Shown here piece after piece: positions 8,672 to 17,784 of a DNA stretch of 64,000 bases (its first letter is position 1; each line of letters opens with the position of its first letter). The notes under the pieces were generated by a model, which had not been told where the DNA came from, did no database searches, and saw only the letters and a program-made list of their open reading frames with translations. Origin of the DNA: UBA11891 sp049890035 (GTDB lineage: Bacteria > Bacteroidota > Bacteroidia > Flavobacteriales > Flavobacteriaceae); NCBI GenBank assembly GCA_049890035.1, contig JBMHCG010000032.1, positions 62,001-126,000 of the forward strand, given 5' to 3'. A program made the position numbers and the translations under genes.

Positions 8672-10590
8672 CCTGAAGTCAACCATTGTTGAAAGGTCGT
8701 TGTGTCGGTATATTGTATGGAAGGTGCCAATACGCGTCCCGCTGGAGATAGCAATACATAAAACGGTTGGGAAGCAGACTGGAAATTCAGGGCTTGAAAA
8801 GCTGCCCACTTTTCTCCTACGGTATCTATTTTTCGCGAAGTACCATTGGAGTTGGGTAGTGAAAACTGTTCGTCTTCTGGCAAGGGTTCGCGGTCGTCTA
8901 CATAGAGTGAAATCAAAACGAATTTTTCTTTCAAAAGGGCAAATACCTGGGGATCCGACCATACATTTTCTTCCATTTTACGGCAATTGACACAGGCCCA
9001 ACCAGTAAAATCCAATAAGATAGGTTTGTTGGCCATTTGTGCCGCCGCGCGGCCACTTTCAAAATCTTTGTAGCAGTCCAAGCCCAGAGGACAGTCAGAA
9101 TCCTGTTGTCGGAAAGAATAAAATTCCGGTGGGGGAAAACCACTGAGTAAAGTCAATCGGTTCTCGGACGAAAGCAGGCCTAAAAAGAGATAGGACGTTC
9201 CCAATAAAGCAAGACCAGCAACGATTTTTCGGCCGCGGGATAGGGGCTTTTTGAGCTCGTGGGGAAAACGGTAAATGCCAAATAAATAAAGGGTCAATCC
9301 GAAGGCCAGCAGCACCCAAATCCCAATGAAAAGTTCCCTTTTCAATAGCCCCCAATGAGCCACTAAATCCGCATTGGATAAAAATTTCAATGCCAGAGCC
9401 AATTCCAAAAAGCCGAGAGTGACCTTAACCGTGGTCATCCATCCTCCCGACCGGGGCAATGCTTGCAGCCATTTGGGAAAGAGTGCGAAAAATGCAAAGG
9501 GAAAAGCCAAAGCAACGCCAAAGCCCAACATCCCAAAAGTAAGTTGAATGGCACCCGAGCTCCCACTCAAGGATCCTGCCAAAAGTGATCCGAGGATGGG
9601 ACCGGTACAGGAAAAAGATACGATGGCCAATGTCACAGCCATGAAAAAAATTCCTAGCACACCTTGCCACTGGGAGGCCTTATCTGATCGGGTTCCCCAA
9701 TGGCTGGGAAGTGTGAGTTCAAAAAATCCAAAAAAGGAAAAGGCAAAAATCACAAATACTCCAAAAAACACCACATTCAAAACAATGTTGGTTGAAAGGG
9801 TGTTCAATATTTCTGGATTGAGATTGTCCAGGAGATGGAAGGGTAAACTCAATAGGGCATAAATAAGTACGATGAAAAAGCCATATAACAGAGCTTGAAA
9901 AGTTCCCTTACTGGGGTTTTGTTGTTGTTTTATAAAAAAAGAAACCGTCAATGGAATCATGGGGAAGACACAAGGCGTCAAAAGAGCCAACAAGCCGCCC
10001 AAAAGACCCAACAAAAACAGACGGTAGAAAGGATTGGCTTCGTCCGTTAGCTGACCCGCCAAAAGTTCACTATTTGAAAGGGTTAAGCGCAAAGCATCCG
10101 CTTTGTTTTGGCTGTCTAGAGCAAGGGGTTCCGTCGGTAAAATCGCTTCCCCCGCCAAAGACAAAGCGAAACTTTCCGTTCGAAAAATACAAAGCTTGTC
10201 ATCACAGGCTTGGTAGGCAATCTCTCCTTCTATCCGATCTGTATTTGGATCAAGGATTGAAAATTGTTGTGTGAATTGTGCCTGTTCTTCAAAATAGGTC
10301 AAATCCATTTCAAAAACCGTGTCGAAGGCAGTTATACTTTTGGATTCTTGAGTGGGTCCATCCAATTGAAGGGTCTGCGAAACCCCTTCGTAAAGTATCT
10401 CTGTTGGTATGGCTCCCTCTGGATTGGAATATTGCGAATACAAATGCCAGGTACTATCAATGGTAGCCAAATGCTGAATTTCATAGGTCGTAGCATCAAT
10501 TTTTTTAAGTACATGAATCCATTTAACCGGTTCTTGGGTCCAACCAAACACTGCAGTGAAGAGGAGCAGTGAAGCCATAATCTTTTTCAT
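8650..10590 (-). CDS. dsbD: thiol:disulfide interchange protein DsbD
   Basis: The 646-residue protein has the full DsbD order. After a signal peptide comes a periplasmic N-terminal domain containing the CDDKLC cysteine pair. An eight-helix core begins near residue 200 with LLALLTPCVFPMIPLTVSF and has the second core cysteine in VSFSCTGP. The C-terminal thioredoxin domain has the CVNC active site near residue 531 (TGWACVNCRKMEENVW). DsbD moves electrons from cytoplasmic thioredoxin to the periplasm, serving cytochrome c maturation and disulfide isomerisation. The ATG overlaps the tilS stop in an ATGA arrangement, and the TonB receptor overlaps its 3' end, so tilS-dsbD-receptor behave as one operon. 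Confidence 0.93.
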   Translation of the reverse strand: MKKIMASLLLFTAVFGWTQEPVKWIHVLKKIDATTYEIQHLATIDSTWHLYSQYSNPEGAIPTEILYEGVSQTLQLDGPTQESKSITAFDTVFEMDLTYFEEQAQFTQQFSILDPNTDRIEGEIAYQACDDKLCIFRTESFALSLAGEAILPTEPLALDSQNKADALRLTLSNSELLAGQLTDEANPFYRLFLLGLLGGLLALLTPCVFPMIPLTVSFFIKQQQNPSKGTFQALLYGFFIVLIYALLSLPFHLLDNLNPEILNTLSTNIVLNVVFFGVFVIFAFSFFGFFELTLPSHWGTRSDKASQWQGVLGIFFMAVTLAIVSFSCTGPILGSLLAGSLSGSSGAIQLTFGMLGFGVALAFPFAFFALFPKWLQALPRSGGWMTTVKVTLGFLELALALKFLSNADLVAHWGLLKRELFIGIWVLLAFGLTLYLFGIYRFPHELKKPLSRGRKIVAGLALLGTSYLFLGLLSSENRLTLLSGFPPPEFYSFRQQDSDCPLGLDCYKDFESGRAAAQMANKPILLDFTGWACVNCRKMEENVWSDPQVFALLKEKFVLISLYVDDREPLPEDEQFSLPNSNGTSRKIDTVGEKWAAFQALNFQSASQPFYVLLSPAGRVLAPSIQYTDTTTFQQWLTSGWDAFND

Positions 10591-11888
10591 GGCGCAAAGG
10601 TAAGTAAAACTCCTGCGGGGCTTTCCACAGGACATACAAATTTTCGATTGCATCGCTTGCCTACAATCCAAATCACCTCATTGCCTTGACACAAGAGCCA
10701 TTGAGTCGCTTTTTCCTGTTGCGAATATTTTTCGTCCTTAAAGTACTTACTGATTTTCTTTCGCCCCTGCATGCCGGTCAGGTGAATATAATCACCTTCC
10801 ATTTGGGTGCGCCATAGCAAAGGAAACTGAATGGTTTCAGGGTGCAAATAGGCCTGTTTATTGGACAAGCCCTCTTTTTTTTGAGTACCCAGCCGTATGG
10901 GAATTTTTGGGTTTGAAAAATCCTCCCAGCTGTGGAGCACCAGGGGACGGGGTATGTTTTCAGGGGCACGGGATATCAATTCCAAATAATGACGTTCTTT
11001 GTTAAGTCGATGTGTTTTTGAATACATTGTTTTTCCTGAGGAGGCTTTAAGCAATTTTGCAACTTCTCCCGTGTCAAATCCATAGGAAGCGAACAACTGG
11101 TGCAGTATAAAAGTAGGGGATGCTGCTTCATTCAAGGCTTCAAGAGATACCTGAATGGAGTGGCCCGTTGATTTCCAATACTCCTTTTTCCATTGGTCCA
11201 TTTGTTCTTTTACGAAGTTCTGTTGCTCGGTAATGTATTGTAAGGTTTGCCTAAAATTAGCATACAGGCTTGGATACTCTTTTTCCAAGACAGGTACGAT
11301 ATGATGGCGTATGCGATTCCGTTGGTACGCATCCGTGGCATTGGATGCATCCTCTTTCCATAGTAGTTTTTTTGTTTGTGCATAAGAACGGATCTGTTGC
11401 TTTGTGAACGGTAATAAGGGACGGTTAATACGGCCATTACGCGCGGGAATCCCTTTCAAACCCTCGGGGCCCGTGGTGCGGAAACTATGCATCAGATAGG
11501 TTTCCAGTTGGTCATTCAGATGATGGGCAGTCAGTACCCTTGTGTACCCATGTGTGCGGCTCAATTCTTTAAACCAGGCATAGCGTAATTGCCGTGCCAT
11601 CACTTGTATGGATTGCTTTTCTTGTTGAGCTCGGGCTGCTGTGTCAAATTTTTGGGAATGAAAAACAACTGCATTATTTGCCGCCCATTCCCGAAGAAAA
11701 TCATGTTCCGCATCGGCAGCAGCACGCAACTGGAAATGGGCATAAGCAATCGAAAAAGAGATTCCAAGATGCTGCAACAGCGCACACAAAACCATACTGT
11801 CCACCCCAGAGCTGTTGGCAACTAGAATGTGTTGCTGGCTAAGATCACTAAAATAATTACGGATATGCGATTCAAATTGCTTTTCCAC
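10587..11888 (-). CDS. tilS: tRNA(Ile)-lysidine synthase TilS
   Basis: A 433-residue N-type ATP pyrophosphatase. The PP-loop reads NSSGVDSM (residues 25-32), slightly off the usual SGGxDS. The family segments LTAHHLNDQLETYLM, RPLLPFTKQQIRSYA and RNRIRHHIVPVLEKEYP follow, and the C-terminal TilS domain contains GRKKISKYFKDEK. TilS converts C34 of the AUA-reading tRNA-Ile to lysidine and is essential. The start is a GTG at 11886-11888; no ATG gives a family-like N-terminus. A TAATTTTG box sits four bases upstream, predicting a leaderless message. Confidence 0.93.
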   Translation of the reverse strand: MEKQFESHIRNYFSDLSQQHILVANSSGVDSMVLCALLQHLGISFSIAYAHFQLRAAADAEHDFLREWAANNAVVFHSQKFDTAARAQQEKQSIQVMARQLRYAWFKELSRTHGYTRVLTAHHLNDQLETYLMHSFRTTGPEGLKGIPARNGRINRPLLPFTKQQIRSYAQTKKLLWKEDASNATDAYQRNRIRHHIVPVLEKEYPSLYANFRQTLQYITEQQNFVKEQMDQWKKEYWKSTGHSIQVSLEALNEAASPTFILHQLFASYGFDTGEVAKLLKASSGKTMYSKTHRLNKERHYLELISRAPENIPRPLVLHSWEDFSNPKIPIRLGTQKKEGLSNKQAYLHPETIQFPLLWRTQMEGDYIHLTGMQGRKKISKYFKDEKYSQQEKATQWLLCQGNEVIWIVGKRCNRKFVCPVESPAGVLLTFAP

Positions 11889-11892
11889 AATT

Positions 11893-11900
11893 CAAAATTA
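11893..11900 (-). promoter_or_regulatory. putative -7 promoter box of tilS
   Basis: Minus-strand TAATTTTG fits TAnnTTTG and ends four bases before the GTG start. I see no TTG at the expected -33 distance, so support is the box and its spacing only. Confidence 0.4.
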
Positions 11901-11956
11901 ACGAATTATCAAAGTGGATTTGGCTTGTTTGTTAAAATCGTAAAAATGCATCACAG

Positions 11957-11989
11957 TTTGTTTGTTTAAAAAGAAAGATCGTATTTTTG
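11957..11989 (+). promoter_or_regulatory. promoter of the arginine operon leader
   Basis: TTTGTTTG (11957-11964) followed by 17-21 bases and TATTTTTG (11982-11989) fits the Bacteroidota TTTG/TAnnTTTG promoter. The box ends four bases before the leader-peptide ATG, so the transcript is predicted to begin at or next to that ATG. Confidence 0.6.
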
Positions 11990-11993
11990 AATC

Positions 11994-12068
11994 ATGCAAA
12001 CGAATAGTCAGCGTTTTATTTTACACGTTCTACCGGTTCGCCGTCCGCGCCGCCGCCCCTTGGGGTAA
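11994..12068 (+). CDS. arginine-rich leader peptide of the arginine operon
   Basis: A 24-codon reading frame, from ATG at 11994 to TAA at 12066-12068, ends in VRRPRRRPLG: six arginines in all, five of them within six codons (CGC CGT CCG CGC CGC CGC). It precedes a terminator-like hairpin and then the arginine biosynthesis genes. This is the classical layout of amino-acid attenuation: ribosome stalling at Arg codons when charged tRNA-Arg is scarce would favour an antiterminator. I see no ArgR gene or ARG-box operators in the window. It is too short for ordinary gene callers. The assignment rests on codon content and position; stalling itself is inference. Confidence 0.8.
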   Translation: MQTNSQRFILHVLPVRRPRRRPLG

Positions 12069-12122
12069 TTTGCTACTATTTGGAACTCAGGTGTGTCCAG
12101 TTCCCCTCTACGATTTCTTTTC
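12062..12122 (+). promoter_or_regulatory. transcription attenuator of the arginine operon
   Basis: Terminator form: GGAACT (12082-12087) and GG (12090-12091) pair with CC (12097-12098) and AGTTCC (12099-12104), with a CA bulge and loop TGTGT; a T-rich tail follows (12107-12122). A competing pairing joins GGGG-AA (12062-12068, at the leader stop) with TTCCCC (12101-12106) and would break the terminator. A ribosome finishing the leader would cover GGGG and allow termination. A ribosome stalled upstream at the Arg codons would leave it free. Confidence 0.6.
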
Positions 12123-12151
12123 AAAATACATTCTAACCAAACCATTTTTGC

Positions 12152-12739
12152 ATGGATATTACCCTTGCAGATAAAAATCACATACATTTTGCAACTGCTA
12201 TCAGTCAACAAATTGACAGTTCCGCCAAAGTTCGCGGTACTGGAATAGCGCGCCGAACACCCGAATACATTGCTTCCAAAATCGAAAACCAACAAGCCAT
12301 TATCGCTGTTGACGGGGATCAAGTTGCTGGTTTTTGCTATATCGAAGTATGGGGAAACGGCAAGTATTTGGCTCACTCAGGGCTGATTGTTTTTCCAGAA
12401 TATCGCGGAAAAGGACTGGCCAAAGCCATCAAGAAAAAAACCCTGATGCACTCCCAAAGGCGCTTTCCAAAGGCCCAAATTTTTGGGATCACAACCGGCA
12501 AAGCAGTCATGAAGATCAATTCCGATCTCGGTTACAAACCCGTCCATTTTTCTGAACTAACTGATGATATTGAATTTTGGAACGACTGCCAAAGCTGCAA
12601 AAACTATGATGTTTTGATTCGTACCGAACGGAGCATGTGTCTGTGTACTGGCATGCTTTATCAAGGACCAACGCTGGAAGAAAAAACACATAAGTCCAAA
12701 TGGAAACAGCTGTTTTCCACTAAAAAAACAAACTCATGA
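12152..12739 (+). CDS. GNAT acyltransferase, probable glutamate N-acyltransferase of arginine synthesis
   Basis: A 195-residue GNAT-fold protein with the acyl-CoA pyrophosphate loop VFPEYRGKGLAKAIK (about residues 87-101). It is the first gene of the arginine operon and overlaps argG by ATGA. No classical argA or argJ is present in the operon, so this enzyme probably supplies the first step, acylation of glutamate (acetyl, or succinyl as in some Bacteroidota). Four cysteines near the C-terminus (CQSCKNY and CLCTG) could bind a metal. The family is clear; the reaction is inferred from context. Confidence 0.75.
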   Translation: MDITLADKNHIHFATAISQQIDSSAKVRGTGIARRTPEYIASKIENQQAIIAVDGDQVAGFCYIEVWGNGKYLAHSGLIVFPEYRGKGLAKAIKKKTLMHSQRRFPKAQIFGITTGKAVMKINSDLGYKPVHFSELTDDIEFWNDCQSCKNYDVLIRTERSMCLCTGMLYQGPTLEEKTHKSKWKQLFSTKKTNS

Positions 12740-13923
12740 AAAAACTAGTTCTCGCCTACAGTGGCGGTTTAGACACGTCCTATTGCTTAAAAACCCTTTC
12801 GCAAGAAGGTTATGAAGTCCATGCTGTGAGTGTCAATACGGGTGGTTTTTCTGAAAAGGAAATCCAACAACAAGAAAAAAACGCCTATGCGATGGGCGCC
12901 AGCAACTACCAATCGATCAATGCACTGGAGTCGTTTTACGACAAGATTGTCAAGTATCTGATATTTGGCAATGTCTTAAAAAACAACACCTATCCCCTTT
13001 CAGTGAGTGCTGAGCGTATCGTTCAAGCGATCGAAATCATAACATACGCCAAGGGCATAGATGCGAGCTACATCGCCCACGGGAGCACAGGAGCAGGAAA
13101 TGACCAAGTGCGTTTTGATTTAATTTTTCAAGTACTGGCACCAGAAATAGAAATTATCACCCCCATTCGCGATCAACAGCTTTCCCGAGAAGCAGAAATT
13201 GCCTATTTGCAAAGCCAAGGCATCCATCTCAGCTGGGAAAAAGCACAGTATTCTGTCAACCAAGGACTTTGGGGAACCAGTGTTGGAGGAAGTGAAACCC
13301 TTACTTCGCATCAAAGTTTACCCGATTCCGCTTACCCTAGTCCGTTAGCAGAAACGAAATCAAAGAAAATCACCCTGAGTTTTAAGAAAGGAGAACTGGT
13401 CGCGCTAGATGGTCAAAGCGGAAGTCCTGTTGCACTCATTCAAGCGTTACAAGAAATCGCAAAAAACTATGCCATTGGCCGTGATATTCACGTAGGAGAC
13501 ACCATCATTGGAATCAAGGGCCGTGTAGGCTTTGAAGCAGCTGCTCCTATGATTATTCTCAAAGCACACCACCTCTTAGAAAAACACACCCTGAGCAAGT
13601 GGCAGCAATTTCAAAAAGAACAATTGGCCAATTTTTATGGGATGCAACTGCACGAAGGAAACTACCTTGATGCAGTCATGCGTGATATGGAAGCCTTTTT
13701 TACCAGTAGCCAAAAAACGGTGAGTGGTGATGTCTTTATCACCCTCCATCCCTACCGATTTGAATTGGAAGGCATTTCTTCTCCACACGATCTGATGAAT
13801 GCCACTTTTGGTAGCTATGGAGAAATGAACAAGAAGTGGTCAGCAGATGATGCCAAAGGCTTTATCAAAATCACCGCCAACGCCCACAAAATTTACGGAT
13901 CAGTAAACCCTGAGGAAAAATGA
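12736..13923 (+). CDS. argG: argininosuccinate synthase
   Basis: A 395-residue protein with the N-type PP-loop AYSGGLDTSY (residues 7-16), the family motif YIAHGSTGAGNDQVRFD (ASS signature), and DGQSGSPVALI later on. The enzyme joins citrulline and aspartate with ATP hydrolysis to give argininosuccinate, in the cytoplasm. It overlaps the preceding acyltransferase and the following argC by four bases each (ATGA), so expression is coupled. Length and motifs are normal for the family. Confidence 0.95.
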   Translation: MKKLVLAYSGGLDTSYCLKTLSQEGYEVHAVSVNTGGFSEKEIQQQEKNAYAMGASNYQSINALESFYDKIVKYLIFGNVLKNNTYPLSVSAERIVQAIEIITYAKGIDASYIAHGSTGAGNDQVRFDLIFQVLAPEIEIITPIRDQQLSREAEIAYLQSQGIHLSWEKAQYSVNQGLWGTSVGGSETLTSHQSLPDSAYPSPLAETKSKKITLSFKKGELVALDGQSGSPVALIQALQEIAKNYAIGRDIHVGDTIIGIKGRVGFEAAAPMIILKAHHLLEKHTLSKWQQFQKEQLANFYGMQLHEGNYLDAVMRDMEAFFTSSQKTVSGDVFITLHPYRFELEGISSPHDLMNATFGSYGEMNKKWSADDAKGFIKITANAHKIYGSVNPEEK

Positions 13924-14894
13924 AAACAGTAGGCATCATTGGCGGATCGGGGTATACTGGAGGTGAGCTCATTCGTTTGGTCATCAATCACCCCGCCTTG
14001 CGCCTTGACTTTGTATACAGTACTAGCCGTCCGGGCACTCCCATTAGCGACACCCACCTCGATCTCCTGGGACAATTAGACTTGCATTTCACAGACACCA
14101 TCAATGCAGAAGTGGATGTGCTTTTCCTTTGCCTTGGACATGGAAATTCAGCCGCTTTTTTAGCAGACAATACATTTGCAGCCTCGACTTTGATCATCGA
14201 CCTAAGCCATGATTTCCGTTTGGAAAAAGATGCGCAATTCGGTGGGAGAAACTTTGTCTATGGTCTCCCAGAAATCAATAAGACTGAAATCGAAAAAGCG
14301 AACGCCATTGCCAACCCCGGTTGTTTTGCTACAGCCATACAATTGGCCCTACTACCACTGGCTAAGGCCAAACTACTCCAACACAGCGTTCATGTTAACG
14401 CTACCACGGGGAGTACAGGGGCCGGAGTAGGTTTGACTCCCACCACCCACTTTAGCTGGCGAAACAACAACCTGTCGTGGTACAAACCTTTTACCCATCA
14501 ACATTTGGGTGAAATTGGGGAAACGTTAAGCACTGCCCAAGAGGAAGCAACCGACCTGCTTTTCTTGCCCCATCGTGGAGATTTTAGCCGGGGGATTTTT
14601 GTTACCGCCTATACCCAATTCGACGATAGTCTAGACCATGCTTACGCCCTGTATGAAGCATTTTACCGCGACGCACCGTTTACTCAGGTCTCCCAAAAAG
14701 AGGTGCACTTAAAATTGGTAGTCAATTCCAACCAATGCTTTCTGCACCTACACAAACACAAGAATCAACTACTCATCACTGCAGTCATCGACAACCTCAT
14801 CAAAGGGGCATCTGGGCAGGCCATTCAAAACCTCAACCTAATGATGGGTTGGGAAGAAACCCTTGGACTGCAACTCAAATCATCCATCTTTTAA
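13920..14894 (+). CDS. argC: N-acyl-gamma-glutamyl-phosphate reductase
   Basis: A 324-residue protein with the NADP-binding motif GIIGGSGYTGGELIR (residues 5-19) and the catalytic cysteine motif ANPGCFATAIQLAL (around residues 135-148). It reduces N-acylglutamyl phosphate to the semialdehyde. It starts within the argG stop codon and is followed after ten bases by proC. Length and motifs are as expected. Confidence 0.95.
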   Translation: MKTVGIIGGSGYTGGELIRLVINHPALRLDFVYSTSRPGTPISDTHLDLLGQLDLHFTDTINAEVDVLFLCLGHGNSAAFLADNTFAASTLIIDLSHDFRLEKDAQFGGRNFVYGLPEINKTEIEKANAIANPGCFATAIQLALLPLAKAKLLQHSVHVNATTGSTGAGVGLTPTTHFSWRNNNLSWYKPFTHQHLGEIGETLSTAQEEATDLLFLPHRGDFSRGIFVTAYTQFDDSLDHAYALYEAFYRDAPFTQVSQKEVHLKLVVNSNQCFLHLHKHKNQLLITAVIDNLIKGASGQAIQNLNLMMGWEETLGLQLKSSIF

Positions 14895-14904
14895 AATTTA
14901 GCAT

Positions 14905-15699
14905 ATGAAAATTGCCATCATAGGAACCGGAAACTTAGGTCTTAGTATTGCCAAAGGGTTAATTGTCAACAACAGCATCACCACACTATACCTCACCAAA
15001 AGAAACCCGCAGGTTTTGGCGGACTGGAACAAATCGAAGCAAGTTAGGGTTACTGCTGACAACCGAGAAGCTGTAAAAAATTCAGATATTTTAATTATTG
15101 CCGTTCAACCCAGCCAGTTTGATGGAATCCTGGAGGAAATTAAAGAGGAGTTACATGAAAAGCACGTGATCATTTCAACCATTACGGGTTTTAAAATTCA
15201 ACGTATTGAACAGTTCATTGGCGCTCATTACCCCATCATTCGTTCCATGCCGAACACAGCCATTTCGGTGGGGAAATCCATGACTTGTTTGTGCTGCAAT
15301 GCAGCAGGAGAAAAACGTATTGCCATTGCTACAGCTATTTTCAATGGCTTGGGGACTTCCATTACCATAGAGGAAGCGCATATGCAAGCGGCTACTGTGA
15401 TATGTGCCAGCGGAATTGCCTTTTGGATGCGCCTTATTCGCGCGACCACCCAAGGCGGCGTGCAACTGGGCTTTGACGCTGCTGAAGCAATGAAAATGTC
15501 CATGCATACAGCACTGGGAGCAGCGAGTTTGCTCATTGAAACTGACACCCACCCAGAGCAAGAAATCGACAAGGTGACTACCCCAAGAGGTTGCACCATT
15601 ACTGGGCTCAATGAGATGGAACACCAGGGCTTGAGTTCTTCCCTCATTCAAGGACTCGTCGCCTCTTTTGAAAAAATCAACGAAATCTCGAAACAGTAA
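14905..15699 (+). CDS. proC: pyrroline-5-carboxylate reductase
   Basis: A 264-residue protein with the dinucleotide fold GTGNLGLSIAKGL (residues 7-19) and the P5CR segments IIRSMPNTAISVGKSMT and VTTPRGCTITGLNEME. It makes proline from pyrroline-5-carboxylate with NAD(P)H. Its place between argC and argD is characteristic of flavobacterial arginine operons and puts proline synthesis under the same control. argD begins one base after its stop (15697-15699). Confidence 0.93.
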   Translation: MKIAIIGTGNLGLSIAKGLIVNNSITTLYLTKRNPQVLADWNKSKQVRVTADNREAVKNSDILIIAVQPSQFDGILEEIKEELHEKHVIISTITGFKIQRIEQFIGAHYPIIRSMPNTAISVGKSMTCLCCNAAGEKRIAIATAIFNGLGTSITIEEAHMQAATVICASGIAFWMRLIRATTQGGVQLGFDAAEAMKMSMHTALGAASLLIETDTHPEQEIDKVTTPRGCTITGLNEMEHQGLSSSLIQGLVASFEKINEISKQ

Positions 15700-15700
15700 G

Positions 15701-16840
15701 ATGAAACTATTCGACGTTTATCCGCTATATGAAGTAACCCCAGTTCGCGCCAAAGACGTTTATGTCTATGACGAAAAAGGAACAGCATACCTCGATCTGT
15801 ATGGCGGTCATGCCGTGATCTCTATTGGTCACGGACACCCCCATTATTTGGAGCGCCTCACCCAACAAATGCATCAAATTGGGTTTTATTCCAACGCCAT
15901 TCAAAATCCTTTACAACAGGAATTGGCCGACGCCATTGGGGAACACTCCTGCTGCCATGACTACCAACTCTTCTTGTGTAGCTCGGGAGCAGAAGCCAAT
16001 GAAAATGCCCTTAAACTGGCTTCTTTTCATACGGGTAAAAAACGAATCATCGCTTTTGAACACGCCTTTCACGGCCGCACCAGTGCCGCCGTTGCCGCTA
16101 CGGACAACCCTGCGATCAACGCCCCCTTAAACCAACAACAAGCGGTTACTTTCCTGCCCTTTAACGATGAAGAAGCACTGGAAAAAGAATTGAAAAAAGG
16201 CGATGTTTGTGCTGTGATCTTTGAAGGCATTCAAGGGGTTGGCGGTTTGGACGAACCCTCAGAAAGCTTTGTGTATGCCCTGGAGCGTTTGTGCAACACC
16301 TACAATAGCTGCCTCATTGCCGATGAAGTGCAAGCAGGATTTGGACGAACGGGAACATTTTTCTCCTACCAGCAATACAATATCCAACCCCACATAGTCA
16401 CCATGGCCAAGGGTATGGGGAACGGTTTTCCCATTGGAGGCATTTTGGTACATCCATCTATCAAAGCCAAATACGGCTTATTGGGAACCACTTTTGGAGG
16501 AAATCACCTTGCCTGTGTCGCCGCTTTGGCCGTACTCGAGGTACTTAAAACCGATGATTTACAAGCCCACGACAAAGCCCTGGGAGGCTACTTTATTGAA
16601 GAAGCCAAAAAAATCCCGGGGGTCAAGCAAGTCAAAGGACGCGGACTCATGTTGGGGTTGGAATTCGATTTTGAGGTAGGTCCCTTACGCAAAGCACTTA
16701 TCTACAACCATAAAATTTTTACTGGGGGAAGCAGCAATAAAAAATTATTACGCATCCTCCCTCCGCTTACAGTACAACAAAAGCAGCTCGATTTTTTCTT
16801 ACAAGAACTAAAAACAGCTTTAAAAAACATCGCCGTATGA
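15701..16840 (+). CDS. argD: acylornithine aminotransferase
   Basis: A 379-residue class-III PLP aminotransferase. Seen are the N-terminal TYLDLYGGHAVISIGHGHP-like segment, SSGAEANENALKLA, the aspartate of the PLP-binding ADEVQAGFGRTG, and the Schiff-base lysine in TMAKGMGNGFPIGG (near residue 236). It transaminates N-acylglutamate semialdehyde to N-acylornithine. The ATG at 15701 directly follows the proC stop and matches family N-termini; an upstream in-frame start at 15668 lies inside proC. It overlaps the next gene by four bases. Confidence 0.93.
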   Translation: MKLFDVYPLYEVTPVRAKDVYVYDEKGTAYLDLYGGHAVISIGHGHPHYLERLTQQMHQIGFYSNAIQNPLQQELADAIGEHSCCHDYQLFLCSSGAEANENALKLASFHTGKKRIIAFEHAFHGRTSAAVAATDNPAINAPLNQQQAVTFLPFNDEEALEKELKKGDVCAVIFEGIQGVGGLDEPSESFVYALERLCNTYNSCLIADEVQAGFGRTGTFFSYQQYNIQPHIVTMAKGMGNGFPIGGILVHPSIKAKYGLLGTTFGGNHLACVAALAVLEVLKTDDLQAHDKALGGYFIEEAKKIPGVKQVKGRGLMLGLEFDFEVGPLRKALIYNHKIFTGGSSNKKLLRILPPLTVQQKQLDFFLQELKTALKNIAV

Positions 16841-17784
16841 AACACTTTATAACCCTTCGCGATCTGCCCGATTTTAAGGAAACCGTCACTTTGGCGAAAA
16901 GCTTAAAAAAGGACCCCTTTGCTTTCGAAACGCAAGGAAAACGAAAAACACTGGGGTTGTTATTTTTTAATCCCAGTTTACGCACCCGCTTAAGCACCCA
17001 AAAGGCCGCGCACAATTTAGGTTGTAATACCCTGGTCATGAACTTCTCTAACGAGGCCTGGGCTTTGGAATTTGAAGACGGAACAGAAATGCGCGGCATT
17101 CGTTCAGAGCATGTACGCGAGGCGGCTGCAGTGGTTTCACAATACTGCGATATGGTAGCCATTCGCGCTTTTGCCAGTTTGAGTAACAAAGAGCAAGACG
17201 AGGCCGATGTCGTACTGAGTAGCTTTGCAAAATATGCCGATATCCCGGTGATCAATATGGAAAGTGCGGTAGGACACCCCCTGCAGGCTTTGGCCGATGC
17301 CTTGACCTTATCAGAACACCCAACGCCACATCGACCAAAAGTAGTGCTCACTTGGGCACCGCACCCGAAGGCACTCCCCCACGCAGTCGGAAATTCATTT
17401 ACCCATATGATGCAGTTCCAGGAAGCCGATTATGTCATTGCCAATCCAGAAGGCTATGACCTTAATCCCAAAATCACCAAAAACATACCGGTCATCCACA
17501 ACCAAGAGGAAGCCCTTCAAAATGCCGACTTTGTCTATGCCAAAAACTGGTGTTCCTACAGTCAATACGGACAAATTTTGAGGACCGACGACGCCTGGCA
17601 ATTGACCGAAGAAAAAATGGCCTTGACCAACAACGCTAAATTCATGCACTGTTTACCCGTTCGCCGAAACATCGTGGTGGCTGATGGGGTACTCGACCAT
17701 CCCAATTCCCTGGTGATTGAGCAAGCCAATAATCGCACCTATGCTGCGCAAGCGGTCTTAAAAACCATACTCGATTATGCTTAA
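16837..17784 (+). CDS. argF': N-acylornithine carbamoyltransferase (ArgF')
   Basis: A 315-residue transcarbamylase with the carbamoyl-phosphate motif NPSLRTR (residues 45-51), the downstream motif HCLPVRRN (near 270) and a proline-rich loop HPTPHRPKVVLTWAPHPKALP. That loop is typical of acetylornithine and succinylornithine transcarbamylases rather than ordinary ornithine transcarbamylase, whose HPCQ and HCLP surroundings differ. The operon therefore runs an acylated route: acylornithine to acylcitrulline, then deacylation. Whether the acyl group is acetyl or succinyl cannot be decided by eye. It overlaps argD by four bases and argB by eight. Confidence 0.88.
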   Translation: MKHFITLRDLPDFKETVTLAKSLKKDPFAFETQGKRKTLGLLFFNPSLRTRLSTQKAAHNLGCNTLVMNFSNEAWALEFEDGTEMRGIRSEHVREAAAVVSQYCDMVAIRAFASLSNKEQDEADVVLSSFAKYADIPVINMESAVGHPLQALADALTLSEHPTPHRPKVVLTWAPHPKALPHAVGNSFTHMMQFQEADYVIANPEGYDLNPKITKNIPVIHNQEEALQNADFVYAKNWCSYSQYGQILRTDDAWQLTEEKMALTNNAKFMHCLPVRRNIVVADGVLDHPNSLVIEQANNRTYAAQAVLKTILDYA

